Assembly (NCBI RefSeq): GCF_000014865.1
Contig: NC_008576.1
Coordinates: 4,431,001-4,495,000, forward strand
Direction: 5' to 3'
From: Magnetococcus marinus MC-1
GTDB taxonomy: Bacteria; Pseudomonadota; Magnetococcia; Magnetococcales; Magnetococcaceae
DNA: 64,000 nt
Numbering within the stretch: position 1 is the first letter of the stretch; the number at the start of each line of letters is the position of its first letter. The notes beneath the pieces are model-generated. The model saw only the letters and a program-made list of their open reading frames with translations. It was not told the DNA's origin and made no database searches. A program made the translations under genes and the position numbers. Of this stretch, positions 36,749-45,962 are shown in pieces.

Positions 36749-39087
36749 GCTGCCACCTCCTCTCCCAACCAACAGACCGCTGGAAACTCATCCACCCGCA
36801 CCACCCGCATACGGCGCTCTAGGGTATCATCCAACTGTTTGGCCTCCAGTTCCGAGATCACCCCCTCCTGCACGGCGCTTTGCAGATACCCTTCCGGTAC
36901 ATGCATGCCGTTGCTGAGGATGGGATCCCAACGTCGGGACTTCATCCACTGGATCAAGCGTTTCTCAGCTTCGTCACTGCGTTCGGTGGCGATAAAGGCC
37001 GCCTCTAACTCAGCCATGGAATCCCCTTCATCCCCGCCACCCAGATAGATCCCCGCCGTCAGCCGCTCACGCGCCGGACCGCTCTGCTGCATCAGGATTG
37101 CCACCCGGTGTAAATGGTGTTGGGGCAAACGGCGTTGGGCTAAACCGGTGGGGAACACCACCAGACGCATGAGCAGCGCCACCACAGGATCGGGGAAGTT
37201 ACGCACCACCTCCACCAGCGCTTGACGCACCTGCAATAGGCTATCCTCTAGGGCGGCCTCCATGATGGGGCGATCCTGGGGCGGGGAACCATCCTTGCTG
37301 TAGCGATGCAGAATCGCACTGGCCATGTAAAGATGGCTCAAAGCATCCCCCAACAGCGCCGACAGTGATTCACGCCGTTTGAGAGACCCCCCCAACCGCG
37401 CCAGGGCGAGGTCCGACATAAAAGCAAAGGCGGCACTCCAATGGCTAATGCGTTGGTAACACTTGCGTTCGGTAGCGCACACCCCTTGTGGGGCTGCGGC
37501 ACCAGCGTTCCCCAACAGCCCATAAACCAGAGCCCGCAGACCATTCATCATGGTGTAACCCACATGCGCCCATAATAGCCGGTCAAAGGCAATGACTCGC
37601 TCTGCCACCGGCTGTTGCCCCGTGACCGCTTCCATCTCTTGCAACAGGTAGGGGTGGGCACGAATGGCCCCTTGTCCAAAGATCATCATGGTACGGGTCA
37701 GGATATTGGCCCCCTCCACGGTGATGCCGATGGGAATAGCCTGATAGGCGTGCGCCAGTAAATTATGGGGACCCCGACAGATGGCGGTACCCCCCCATAT
37801 ATCCATGGCATCATTGATGGTCTGGCGCATCCCTTCGGTTAGGTGATACTTAACAATACCCGCCGCCACACTGGGGCGCTCACCTTGGTCTAGTATGGTT
37901 ACGGTCAGAGTGCGGGCAGACTCCATACGATAGGCGTTCAGACCAATCCGGCCCAGCGCCTCTTGTACCCCTTCAAACCGGCCTATGGCGAGCCCAAACT
38001 GTTTGCGCACCCGGCTATAGTTGCCACTGCTACGCGCCGCCAGCTTGGCCGCACCCACACTGAGCGCAGGCAATGAGATACCCCGCCCTTCAGAGAGGCA
38101 CGCCATCAACATTCGCCAACCCTGGCCAATGCCCTGCTCGCCGCCAATTAAATAGCTCATGGGGATAAAAACTTGGTGACCACGGGTCGGACCGGTGAGG
38201 AAAGGAACCCCCAGGGGGTCATGCCGGGTGCCAATGGAGACACCGGCGGTTTGGGTGGGAATTAATGCCAGAGTTATCCCCAGATCCCGTATATTGCCCA
38301 TTATGTTATCTGGATCATAGAGCCGAAAAGCCAGCCCCAATAGGGTGGCCACCGGTGCTAGGGTGATGTAGCGTTTATCCCAATTGAGGCGGATACCCAC
38401 CACCGTCTCACCCCGGAAGTTACCCCGACATACCACACCGGTATCTGGAATCGCCCCCGCATCGCTACCGGCCCGTGGGCTGGTAAGGGCAAAACAGGGG
38501 ATCTCGCGCCCATTGGCCAAACGGGGTAGATAGTAACGCTGCTGTTCAGGGGTACCATAGCGCATCAGCAGTTCCGCCGGTCCCAATGAGTTGGGCACCA
38601 TCACCGTTACCGCTGCGGTAACACTGCGGCTGGCAATCTTGGTGATCACCGCCGAATGACCCCGCGCCGAGAAGCCCAATCCCCCATATTCTCGGGGGAT
38701 AATCATGCCAAAAAAGCCCTCTTGTTTAAGCATCTCCCAGAGGTCGGCGGGCAGGTCGTGCTCCTCTTGCTTAATACGCCACTCATCCAAACGGGCGCAG
38801 AGCCGCTGGACTGGACCCTCCAGAAAGGCTTGCTCCTCCTTACTCAAGGTGTCTGCGGGCAGATTTTGCAACTTGGACCAATCGGGCCGCCCAGAAAAGA
38901 GCTCCCGCTCCCACCAAACGGTGCCGCTCTCCAGCGCCTCGCGCTCGGTCTGGGAAAGGGGCGGCATGGCACCTTGCATCAACGCCATGATGGGTCCCGA
39001 CAGCAAACGACGTCTTAACATCGGTAGGCTGATCACCAGAAATAGCGTGAGCAGCGGTATTACCACAAGCCATAGCCACATGTTCAT
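36745..39087 (-). CDS. fadE: FadE-type acyl-CoA dehydrogenase
   Basis: About 780 residues from the ATG at 39085-39087, which has GGGAGG five bases upstream. The open frame runs 80 codons further but that part lacks similarity and a ribosome site. The N-terminal membrane anchor (MNMWLWLVVIPLLTLFLVI) is typical of FadE. The dehydrogenase core includes EGFFGMIIPREYGGLGFSA, FALTSPRAGSDAG, GNFRGETVVG and VEGANILTRTMMIFGQGA. The extra C-terminal domain of the large FadE family is present. It carries out the first, FAD-dependent oxidation of acyl-CoA at the membrane. It is coupled by a 4-base overlap to the thiolase. Confidence 0.93.
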   Translation of the reverse strand: MNMWLWLVVIPLLTLFLVISLPMLRRRLLSGPIMALMQGAMPPLSQTEREALESGTVWWERELFSGRPDWSKLQNLPADTLSKEEQAFLEGPVQRLCARLDEWRIKQEEHDLPADLWEMLKQEGFFGMIIPREYGGLGFSARGHSAVITKIASRSVTAAVTVMVPNSLGPAELLMRYGTPEQQRYYLPRLANGREIPCFALTSPRAGSDAGAIPDTGVVCRGNFRGETVVGIRLNWDKRYITLAPVATLLGLAFRLYDPDNIMGNIRDLGITLALIPTQTAGVSIGTRHDPLGVPFLTGPTRGHQVFIPMSYLIGGEQGIGQGWRMLMACLSEGRGISLPALSVGAAKLAARSSGNYSRVRKQFGLAIGRFEGVQEALGRIGLNAYRMESARTLTVTILDQGERPSVAAGIVKYHLTEGMRQTINDAMDIWGGTAICRGPHNLLAHAYQAIPIGITVEGANILTRTMMIFGQGAIRAHPYLLQEMEAVTGQQPVAERVIAFDRLLWAHVGYTMMNGLRALVYGLLGNAGAAAPQGVCATERKCYQRISHWSAAFAFMSDLALARLGGSLKRRESLSALLGDALSHLYMASAILHRYSKDGSPPQDRPIMEAALEDSLLQVRQALVEVVRNFPDPVVALLMRLVVFPTGLAQRRLPQHHLHRVAILMQQSGPARERLTAGIYLGGGDEGDSMAELEAAFIATERSDEAEKRLIQWMKSRRWDPILSNGMHVPEGYLQSAVQEGVISELEAKQLDDTLERRMRVVRVDEFPAVCWLGEEVAA

Positions 39088-39208
39088 GATTGCCTCCCAT
39101 GCTCGGTTGCTATGGGGTCCGGCTTCTCTGGCGCGGTCATGGTCAAACAGAGCTGCTGCGGCCTCATGCCCCAACCGGTGGTTTTGTTTAAAACAAACCA
39201 CCGTGCCC

Positions 39209-40270
39209 CTATTTGACGCTCTGCTTCTCCTTACCGCCACGCTGACCCTGCACCGAATCCCGTAGCTGATGTTGGGTGCGGTGTAGCCAGTGCAGAACAC
39301 GGCTCCAACCGCCCTCATCGTTGTCATCCCAATGCAGCGCCAACCATGGTGGGCGCTCCATATAGGGCAGGTGTAAGAGGGTCTCTTGCCACCAACTACG
39401 CATCTGCCCCTCGGCCCAGTGTGCAGGCCGCCAAGCCTGCTCCTGGGTTAAAATTTCCGTACCCGGCGGATAACACTCACGGGCTCCATTACAGATCCAC
39501 CCTTCCGTATCCCACGGCAGAGTGCGGTAGCCATCGGCCTCACCCAACAGGGGATATTTAACCACCCAAAAATAGGGAGAATGGTCAAAATCCCGGGGCA
39601 TGGTCAAACGTGTGTTACGCCGAAACAGTTTAAGATTACCCTGCGCATCCCGCTTGATGATCGGCAGAATGGGATAGTCCACCGAACCAAAGGCATCGGC
39701 CAACATGGTGGAACAAACGGTAGTAGCAACCTCCCCCGCATTGTGCACAAACAGGGATGAGTGCCAACGCCGGGGTATAATGCTGTAAGGCAATAAAAAT
39801 CGGCCTAGATCAAGAACTTGCCTTATATCATAATCAAACCCTAAACGGGCAATCGCGTACAACACCACACGATCCCGATCTCGATCACTCAAACCATGGG
39901 GGCGACAGATGCGTAAATGGTCATCCCGGTAGGCTTGCAAGGGTGTCACCACCGTACCTTTACCCAACAGCGCCTCAATCAGCAGTGGCTCGTCTAGCTC
40001 GCCTTCATAGTGCGCGGCCACTTGACGACGCAAAGCGGCATCCCTTATATCATTTAATCGCCCGACAAATAGGGCCGCATGGGACCATGTGCTTTGGGTA
40101 ATGGTCTTGATAACCTCTGCAATGCGGCTACGTCCCTCGACCAATATGACATCACCCGGTATCAACTCGGTGCGTATACGCTGAAAATTGCAGACCGGCA
40201 AACCCTCGGGTGCACGTTCCTCCATCAAATAGTCGATCAGACGCCGCATCCACCTTTGATAGATGGTCAT
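39209..40270 (-). CDS. Permuted papain-like (YiiX/NlpC-P60 superfamily) protein
   Basis: 353 residues. The core resembles permuted papain-fold amidases: RTELIPGDVILVEGRSRI, then QSTWSHAALFVG with the candidate catalytic His, and TTVCSTMLADAFGSV with the candidate Cys on the distal side. No signal peptide or membrane span is evident. The C-terminal 90 residues are Trp-rich (WAEGQMRSWWQETLLHLPY). Relatives hydrolyse amide or thioester bonds in peptidoglycan or lipid substrates. It is 121 bases upstream of the beta-oxidation genes on the same strand. A lipid-linked substrate is therefore an attractive guess, but not shown by sequence. Confidence 0.75.
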   Translation of the reverse strand: MTIYQRWMRRLIDYLMEERAPEGLPVCNFQRIRTELIPGDVILVEGRSRIAEVIKTITQSTWSHAALFVGRLNDIRDAALRRQVAAHYEGELDEPLLIEALLGKGTVVTPLQAYRDDHLRICRPHGLSDRDRDRVVLYAIARLGFDYDIRQVLDLGRFLLPYSIIPRRWHSSLFVHNAGEVATTVCSTMLADAFGSVDYPILPIIKRDAQGNLKLFRRNTRLTMPRDFDHSPYFWVVKYPLLGEADGYRTLPWDTEGWICNGARECYPPGTEILTQEQAWRPAHWAEGQMRSWWQETLLHLPYMERPPWLALHWDDNDEGGWSRVLHWLHRTQHQLRDSVQGQRGGKEKQSVK

Positions 40271-40493
40271 GACGGCTAGCCTCCCCTAAAGCTCCCCCGC
40301 ACCCATGAAACAGGCAGGAGAAACCACAACACCGCAGCAGAGCCAAGCGTTCAAACGTCCTGTTAAGCAGGCTCTATTGTCTATTCATTGTTTTAATGTC
40401 GGACATTATCATTTGCTAATAAGTTCCCTTTGGGCCGCCATTATCATAACCTTATGTAACCCTGTTCCCCCTTTTAAGAGTGTGTGATATGCC

Positions 40494-40525
40494 CGATTAA
40501 ATGGGTCTAATGACCCACTTAATCG
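40494..40525. promoter_or_regulatory. 14-base inverted repeat upstream of the copper receptor
   Basis: CGATTAAATGGGTC (40494-40507) and GACCCACTTAATCG (40512-40525) pair around TAAT with one A/C mismatch. It lies in the divergent gap (40271-40635), about 110 bases before the receptor ATG. It could be an operator, a leader hairpin, or a terminator with a poor T tract. Nothing else in the gap is recognisable. Confidence 0.5.
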
Positions 40526-40635
40526 TTGTATCAATATTTTTATCCTTTTGAATATATACATATTTTAAAGTGGTACAATGGTTGCGCAAGGGTAACGGTT
40601 CAGACAACCCCGTACAACCCAAGGAGCCTCTTTGC

Positions 40636-42723
40636 ATGAAAGCGCGTTCTCATCTGGCTATGCTCTCCGCCCTTCTCGCCCTTCCCATCACCTCGGTACA
40701 GGCCCAGCAGAGCACCACCCTGGCCCCATTGACCGTGGAAGATACCCTGTTGGAGGAGGATGGCGCGGTTATTCTCTATATGGATAACCGCAACAAGGGT
40801 CCGGTAGCCGATGGCGGCGAGTTATTAAAAACCATTCCGGGCGTTTCAGCAGCCCGTAAGGGGGGGCATGGTTTGGATCCCTCCATTCGGGGACAAAACC
40901 AGACCCGTTTGAACATTGTGCTGGATGGTGCCTTTGTGCATGGGGGCTGTCCCAACCGTATGGATCCGCCCTCGGCCTATGGAGCTTCGGAGAGCTATAA
41001 TTCTGTTACCGTGCTCAAAGGGGCGCAGAGTGTCGAGTATGGCGCGGGGGGCAGTGGGGGCGTGGTGCTGTTTAATCGCCAAACCGAAACCTTTGATGCC
41101 GACGAGCGCTATCGGGGCAAAGCAGGGGTAGGTTATCGGGGTAATATTAACGCCCTAGAGAGCTATCTGGATATGGCCAGCGGCACCCCCAGTGCTTTTA
41201 TTCGCTTTATTGGTAACTATAGTGATGGTAACGACTATAAAGATGGCGATAACAATGTGGTACGCAGCTCTTACACCGAAAGTACCGGTAATCTGCTGCT
41301 GGGTTGGACCCCCGATGCCGAAAACCGTGTAGAGCTTTCCCACGAAGCCAGCTATTCCAGTGATATGCTCTATGCCGGGGCCGGTATGGACGCCCCCTAT
41401 ACCCGTAATAATGTGACCCGCTTCAAGTTTGCCCGTGGCCTGCACGACGGGGTGATGCAAAAGTTGGAGGGGCAGATCTCCTACTCGCAAGTCGCGCATT
41501 TAATGGATAACTACAGCCTGCGCACCGCACCCGCTGCGGCCATGTATATGCAAGCTCCCTCAACCTCTGACACCTTAACGGGCAAACTGAGCCTACAGTT
41601 TAACCATGCGGGCATGGATTGGAAGGTTGGGGTGGACCATCAAGGCAACCAGCGGGATGCCGTACGTTACCGGGGCACCGTTGGAGCGGTGACAAATCTG
41701 CAATCCTATCTCTGGCCCGATGTGACCACCCTCACCACGGGGCTGTTTGCGCAGCTCGACCGCCCCCTAGGGGAAACCAACCGCCTCAAGGCTGGGCTAC
41801 GCTACGATTATGTGCGTGCCGATGCAGGCAAAACCCATGCTACCCCCAACGATGCCATGGGGGCGTTGGCCAAGTTGAGTGGGCATGACCTCTACACCAC
41901 TTATTATGGGGGGTCAACAGACGCCAGTACAGAGCACAATATGGGTGGTTTTTTACGCTATGAGCAGGGCTATTGGGGAAACCAAGGCAACTTTTATGTG
42001 GCGCTCAGCCGGACGGTGCGCACCGCCGATGCCACCGAGCGTTATATGGCAGCCAACCATAATACCAGCGCAGACAGTCGCTGGGTGGGGAACCCCTTTA
42101 TCAAACCGGAAAAACACCACCAGTTGGATGTGGGTACCCGTATTCAATGGCAAGCGCTCAAGAGTGATGTCACTCTTTTTTATAACCGGGTTGACGACTA
42201 TATATTGCAAGACCACCAGCATAGCGCCGGGGCCGATGGCAATGCCACCGTCTACCACAACGTGGAAGCAACCCTGCTGGGCGGTGAAGCGGCCTTTACC
42301 TACAACTTTGATCCCCATTGGGTGGGGGGCATGAGCTTGGCTTATGTTTATGGTCACAATGAGACCAGCAACCAGGTTTTGGCCCAGATTGCCCCCTTTG
42401 AGGCCGGCTTTACCCTGGATTATCGGGCAGACAGGTGGGATTTTGGCGGCAAATTAAGGGTCGTGACCAAGCAGACCCGCGCCGATACCGACAGCACCAC
42501 GGCTACCGGTCTGGATACGGACCAAACCCCCGGTTTTTCCACGCTGGATCTCTACAGTGCCTACCGGCCCATGCCCAACCTGACCCTCAAAATGGGTGTG
42601 AACAATCTGTTTGATAAGCGTTATGCCGAACACCTTAATGCAAGCAACAGCTTTGATGCCACACAGTTGCAGGTGAACGAGCCGGGCCGCACCCTATGGT
42701 TTACCCTGGGTACTGAGTTTTAA
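40636..42723 (+). CDS. TonB-dependent copper receptor (OprC/NosA type)
   Basis: About 695 residues. The start at 40636 has AAGGAG nine bases upstream and gives a signal peptide ending in VQAQQS. The plug domain includes KTIPGVSAARKGGHG and SESYNSVTVLKGAQSVEYG, and the barrel ends in an aromatic residue (TLGTEF). The copper site known in OprC is CxxxM plus HxM. Here Cys105-Met109 (GGCPNRMDPP) and His288-Met290 (VAHLMDNY) are present with nearly the same spacing, which strongly supports copper or a copper complex as substrate. It heads an operon with dedicated TonB, ExbB and ExbD genes. Confidence 0.9.
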   Translation: MKARSHLAMLSALLALPITSVQAQQSTTLAPLTVEDTLLEEDGAVILYMDNRNKGPVADGGELLKTIPGVSAARKGGHGLDPSIRGQNQTRLNIVLDGAFVHGGCPNRMDPPSAYGASESYNSVTVLKGAQSVEYGAGGSGGVVLFNRQTETFDADERYRGKAGVGYRGNINALESYLDMASGTPSAFIRFIGNYSDGNDYKDGDNNVVRSSYTESTGNLLLGWTPDAENRVELSHEASYSSDMLYAGAGMDAPYTRNNVTRFKFARGLHDGVMQKLEGQISYSQVAHLMDNYSLRTAPAAAMYMQAPSTSDTLTGKLSLQFNHAGMDWKVGVDHQGNQRDAVRYRGTVGAVTNLQSYLWPDVTTLTTGLFAQLDRPLGETNRLKAGLRYDYVRADAGKTHATPNDAMGALAKLSGHDLYTTYYGGSTDASTEHNMGGFLRYEQGYWGNQGNFYVALSRTVRTADATERYMAANHNTSADSRWVGNPFIKPEKHHQLDVGTRIQWQALKSDVTLFYNRVDDYILQDHQHSAGADGNATVYHNVEATLLGGEAAFTYNFDPHWVGGMSLAYVYGHNETSNQVLAQIAPFEAGFTLDYRADRWDFGGKLRVVTKQTRADTDSTTATGLDTDQTPGFSTLDLYSAYRPMPNLTLKMGVNNLFDKRYAEHLNASNSFDATQLQVNEPGRTLWFTLGTEF

Positions 42724-42726
42724 TCC

Positions 42727-43728
42727 TTGGTTTGGCTGCGCAAACTGGGTGCCCTATTGGGAGCTGGCTTGCTGCATGCGGGTGTGTGGTGGGGGTTGGC
42801 GATGCCAACCCCAGCGGTTCAGCCCAGGCCAGCGCCAGAGAGCTTTCAACTGGTGCTGCTGGATCTGCCCACTCAACCAGCACCTGCACAGCCCGCCACC
42901 GTAGCGCCCCAAGTGGGGCCTGAGCCCCCAGCCGAACCGCTGCCTCCGGTGGCTGAAACCGTAGAATCCCAGGTGGTGCCTGAACCTCTCCCGGAACCGC
43001 CGCCACCGGTCGCCGAAACCACAGAACCCCAGGTGGTGCCTGAGCCTCTCCCGGAACCACCGCCACCGGTCGCCGAAACCACAGAACCCCAGGTGGTGCC
43101 TGAGCCTCTCCCGGAACCACCGCCACCGGTCACCGAAACCATAGAACCCCAGGTGGTGCCTGAGCCTCTTGCACCATCTGCGCCCCCACAGCGTGTGCCT
43201 GAATCCGTGCTCCCTGCCACCCCCCGGGCACACGCTCAGGCACCACCCCTGCCCAGGGTGGTGCCGCCCCCTCTACCTAAACCCCGTGCTCGGCCTGTGG
43301 TGTTACCGGTGACAGCGGCACAGCCCATGTTGGTCGCACCGCTCCCTTCATCCGGGGCCATGGCCAAGCCTGTGACGGAGAGGCCCAGCAAGGCAGCCCC
43401 CCCAACAGCGCCTCGGCCGGCGGCGGTTATGTTTCCCTATATTCCCCCGCAATATGGAGACAATCCCCTACCCGCCTACCCGCCCAGGGCGCGTCATGGG
43501 CGTCTACAGGGCTCGGTTTTGCTTGAAATTCAGGTATCCAAAACGGGGCTTGTGATAGGGGTGACAATCCTGCAAAGTTCGGGGCATCTGATTTTGGACC
43601 GAACGGCCCGCCAAGCGGTCAAGCGGTGGTCTTTTAAACCCGCCTTACGGCACGGTTTAGCGGTGGCTGCCACGGTGCAGGTACCTATTCATTTTCGTCT
43701 GAACAGAGGAGCTAAACCCCATGCATGA
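42727..43728 (+). CDS. tonB: TonB energy-transducing protein
   Basis: 333 residues from a TTG start 3 bases after the receptor stop, with weak ribosome-site support. An N-terminal signal anchor (LGALLGAGLLHAGVWWGLA) is followed by a very long Pro/Glu-rich periplasmic spacer containing 20-residue repeats. The C-terminal TonB domain reads YPPRARHGRLQGSVLLEIQV, then ILDRTARQAVKRWSFKPA. It couples the ExbB-ExbD motor to the outer-membrane receptor. It overlaps exbB by 8 bases. The spacer is longer than in many TonB proteins because of the tandem repeat. Confidence 0.9.
   Translation: MVWLRKLGALLGAGLLHAGVWWGLAMPTPAVQPRPAPESFQLVLLDLPTQPAPAQPATVAPQVGPEPPAEPLPPVAETVESQVVPEPLPEPPPPVAETTEPQVVPEPLPEPPPPVAETTEPQVVPEPLPEPPPPVTETIEPQVVPEPLAPSAPPQRVPESVLPATPRAHAQAPPLPRVVPPPLPKPRARPVVLPVTAAQPMLVAPLPSSGAMAKPVTERPSKAAPPTAPRPAAVMFPYIPPQYGDNPLPAYPPRARHGRLQGSVLLEIQVSKTGLVIGVTILQSSGHLILDRTARQAVKRWSFKPALRHGLAVAATVQVPIHFRLNRGAKPHA
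42971..43170 (+). repeat. 60-base tandem repeat in tonB
   Basis: Three to four nearly identical 60-base units encode the 20-residue repeat PEPLPEPPPPVAETTEPQVV. Several substitutions are synonymous or conservative. The in-frame length allows copy-number change without frameshift. Confidence 0.88.
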
Positions 43729-44332
43729 ACTCTGGTTTGGGTGGTGGCAAGATGCTGACGGCGTGGTCCGTACGGTTTTTATGCTGCTCCTGTTGGTATC
43801 GTTGCTGAGCTGGAGCATCATTCTTTATAAGGCGGTGCAACTGAGCACGTTAGTGCATCGCATGCGCACCTGTTATTTGGTCTGCCAGCAGGGCAAGATG
43901 GATGCTTCCCACCCGGATTTGGCCCTGTACCAGCCGTTGCTGGATTTTTACCAGCGCAACCCGAGCGCCCAACACAGCGATCAAGAGCGGTTATTGGGGC
44001 AGCTACTCAAAACACGGCGTTTACATTTGGAGAATGGATTATCCTTTTTAGCCAGTGTTTCGGCGGCCGCCCCCTTTATAGGATTACTTGGCACGGTTTG
44101 GGGCATCATGCATGCGTTACAGGGGCTGGGATCGGAGAATAGTGCCTCGTTGGCGTTGGTGGCAGGACCGGTGGCGGAGGCGTTGGTGGCCACGGCCTTG
44201 GGTCTGTTTGCTGCCATACCGGCGTTGCTGGGTTATAACCTGCTGGTCCGTTTGCTCAAGCGCTTGATGGGTTATGTGGAAGGAATTGGCATCTATGTCA
44301 TGTTGAGCATGCGGCAGGGGCTACGGCCATGA
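43721..44332 (+). CDS. exbB: ExbB/TolQ-family proton channel subunit
   Basis: 203 residues with three hydrophobic spans: near 17-37 (TVFMLLLLVSLLSWSIIL), 110-130 (SVSAAAPFIGLLGTVWGIM) and 146-170 (AEALVATALGLFAAIPALLGY). The AAPFIGLLGTVWGIM block is the MotA/TolQ/ExbB signature. It overlaps tonB by 8 bases and exbD by 4. It forms the inner-membrane motor that energises TonB. Confidence 0.92.
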   Translation: MHELWFGWWQDADGVVRTVFMLLLLVSLLSWSIILYKAVQLSTLVHRMRTCYLVCQQGKMDASHPDLALYQPLLDFYQRNPSAQHSDQERLLGQLLKTRRLHLENGLSFLASVSAAAPFIGLLGTVWGIMHALQGLGSENSASLALVAGPVAEALVATALGLFAAIPALLGYNLLVRLLKRLMGYVEGIGIYVMLSMRQGLRP

Positions 44333-44742
44333 TGGGTTTACCGGATGATGAGGATGGCATGTTGCATGAGATCAATGTCACGCCGTTGGTAGATGTGATG
44401 TTGGTACTCTTGGTGATCTTTATTATAGCGGCGCCGTTGATGGCGCGGGCGCTACAGCTCAAACTGCCGCAGGTGGCGGCCCCTAGCTTTCAAGCCAGTC
44501 AGGTTTTGGAGTGGGTGGTGTTGGAAAATGGGCAGTGGCAGTTGGATGGCACGCCCCTTACAGTGGAGCAGATGGAGGCCCGGTTACAGGCGTCCATGGC
44601 GGTTCAACCTGAGTGTGTGGTTCGTCTTTCGGTGGCGGCGCAGACCCCCTATGACCATGTTGCGGCGGCCATTGCGCTGGCAAAGGCCAAGGGTGTTACC
44701 CGCTTGGCCTTTGCCACGCAGCCGTTGGATGGACGGCATTAA
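44329..44742 (+). CDS. exbD: ExbD/TolR-family protein
   Basis: 137 residues. One N-terminal span contains the essential Asp in INVTPLVDVMLVLLVIFII. A periplasmic domain follows (VVRLSVAAQTPYDHVAAAIA). The ATG overlaps the exbB stop (ATGA). It is the last gene of the copper receptor operon, 6 bases from the convergent agmatinase stop. Confidence 0.93.
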   Translation: MMGLPDDEDGMLHEINVTPLVDVMLVLLVIFIIAAPLMARALQLKLPQVAAPSFQASQVLEWVVLENGQWQLDGTPLTVEQMEARLQASMAVQPECVVRLSVAAQTPYDHVAAAIALAKAKGVTRLAFATQPLDGRH

Positions 44743-44748
44743 CCCTGT

Positions 44749-45639
44749 TTAGGGTTTGATATAGCCCAAAATCCGCTGTACCAACCGGGCGGCCAGGAAT
44801 TCGGAGGCTTGTTGGTTGGGGATGGGGGCCAGTTCGGTGATATCAAAGCCGATGATTTCGCATTGGGCGGTGATACGGTCGATGATTTCGCCCACCATAT
44901 ACCAATCCAGTCCACCGGGTTCTGGGGTACCGGTACCGGGCACCACAGAGGGGTCGAAGCCATCTAGGTCGATGGTTAGGAACACTTTGGGTTTGAGTAG
45001 TGCGCCCATGCGGTCGAGCCATTGGGTATTATTTTGGCGGTGCCAGCGCACGATATCTCGGGCCCAGAAGATTCGCTCATTGAGGCCGTTATAGCGCACA
45101 TGGCGGATCTCTTCGCGGCTGATGGAGCGGATGCCCAATTGCACGGCGTTGAGGCCCATATCCCATACACGGCGCATGATGCAGGCGTGGGAGTGGGGGG
45201 TATCGTGGTAGCTATTGCGCAGGTCGGCGTGGGCGTCGATTTGCACCACGGTAAAGTCGTTGCCGTGGATGGTTTGGTAGGCCTTGATGACCCCTTCGGT
45301 GACGGAGTGTTCGCCCCCTAGGCCCACCACCATACGGCCTGCTTGCAGGTGAGGTAGTGTGGTTGCGTAGATACGTTGTACCACCTGTTCGGGGTTTAGG
45401 TTTTCCAATGAGGGGGGTTGCAGGGTATGGGTAGGCAGTTCTGGCAGGATTTCGCGTCCGTGCAGTTCGTCCCAGACTTCCAGTTGTTTTGAGGCTTCTA
45501 GGATGGCGCGGGGGCCTTGGGAGGTACCGGTGCCGTAGCTTACGGTTCCTTCGTAGGGCAGGGGTAGAATAACCACGCGGGCTTCTTCCAGGGTTGCTGG
45601 GGGGGTTTCGCCGAAGGATGGATAGGGTATATTGGGCAT
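44749..45639 (-). CDS. speB: Agmatinase
   Basis: 296 residues of the ureohydrolase family. Manganese ligands appear in GLGGEHSVTEG, QIDAHADLRNSYHD and TIDLDGFDPSVVPGTGTPEPGG, all complete. The length and the EPGGLDWYM segment favour agmatinase (agmatine to putrescine and urea) over arginase, but related guanidino hydrolases cannot be excluded. No speA is adjacent. It is convergent with exbD, separated by 6 bases. Confidence 0.88.
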   Translation of the reverse strand: MPNIPYPSFGETPPATLEEARVVILPLPYEGTVSYGTGTSQGPRAILEASKQLEVWDELHGREILPELPTHTLQPPSLENLNPEQVVQRIYATTLPHLQAGRMVVGLGGEHSVTEGVIKAYQTIHGNDFTVVQIDAHADLRNSYHDTPHSHACIMRRVWDMGLNAVQLGIRSISREEIRHVRYNGLNERIFWARDIVRWHRQNNTQWLDRMGALLKPKVFLTIDLDGFDPSVVPGTGTPEPGGLDWYMVGEIIDRITAQCEIIGFDITELAPIPNQQASEFLAARLVQRILGYIKP

Positions 45640-45892
45640 ATTAGTGATCCATGACGAGAGAGATTCAGAGTATCATCCCAGGTTAGGTTTTTACCGGGCA
45701 TATATAGAGGCGTTGGGATGATGGGTGTTGTTTTTGGGTTTGGCTGTGCGTCTTTTGCTGTTTTTTTCCGGCTTTCCGCACCTAACGTTATGGCTTCTAT
45801 TCTTAAAAAAAGGTTAGAGGGGGGGCTGGGGGGAGAAGTTCTCTGTCTCCCCCCAGGGTTTGGCTTTTAATTTTTTGACTTTTTTGCTTTTA

Positions 45893-45953
45893 GGCTCGCC
45901 CTTCGCTAGGGGAGCTAAGCGGCGTTTTTTTGCCGCTTAGCGACCAGCGAGCC
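45893..45953. repeat. Conserved cruciform of copy C
   Basis: GGCTCGC (45893-45899) with GCGAGCC (45947-45953) encloses GCTAAGCGGC and GCCGCTTAGC with a T-rich loop, as in copies A and B. Confidence 0.8.
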
Positions 45954-45962
45954 ACCCTTTTA

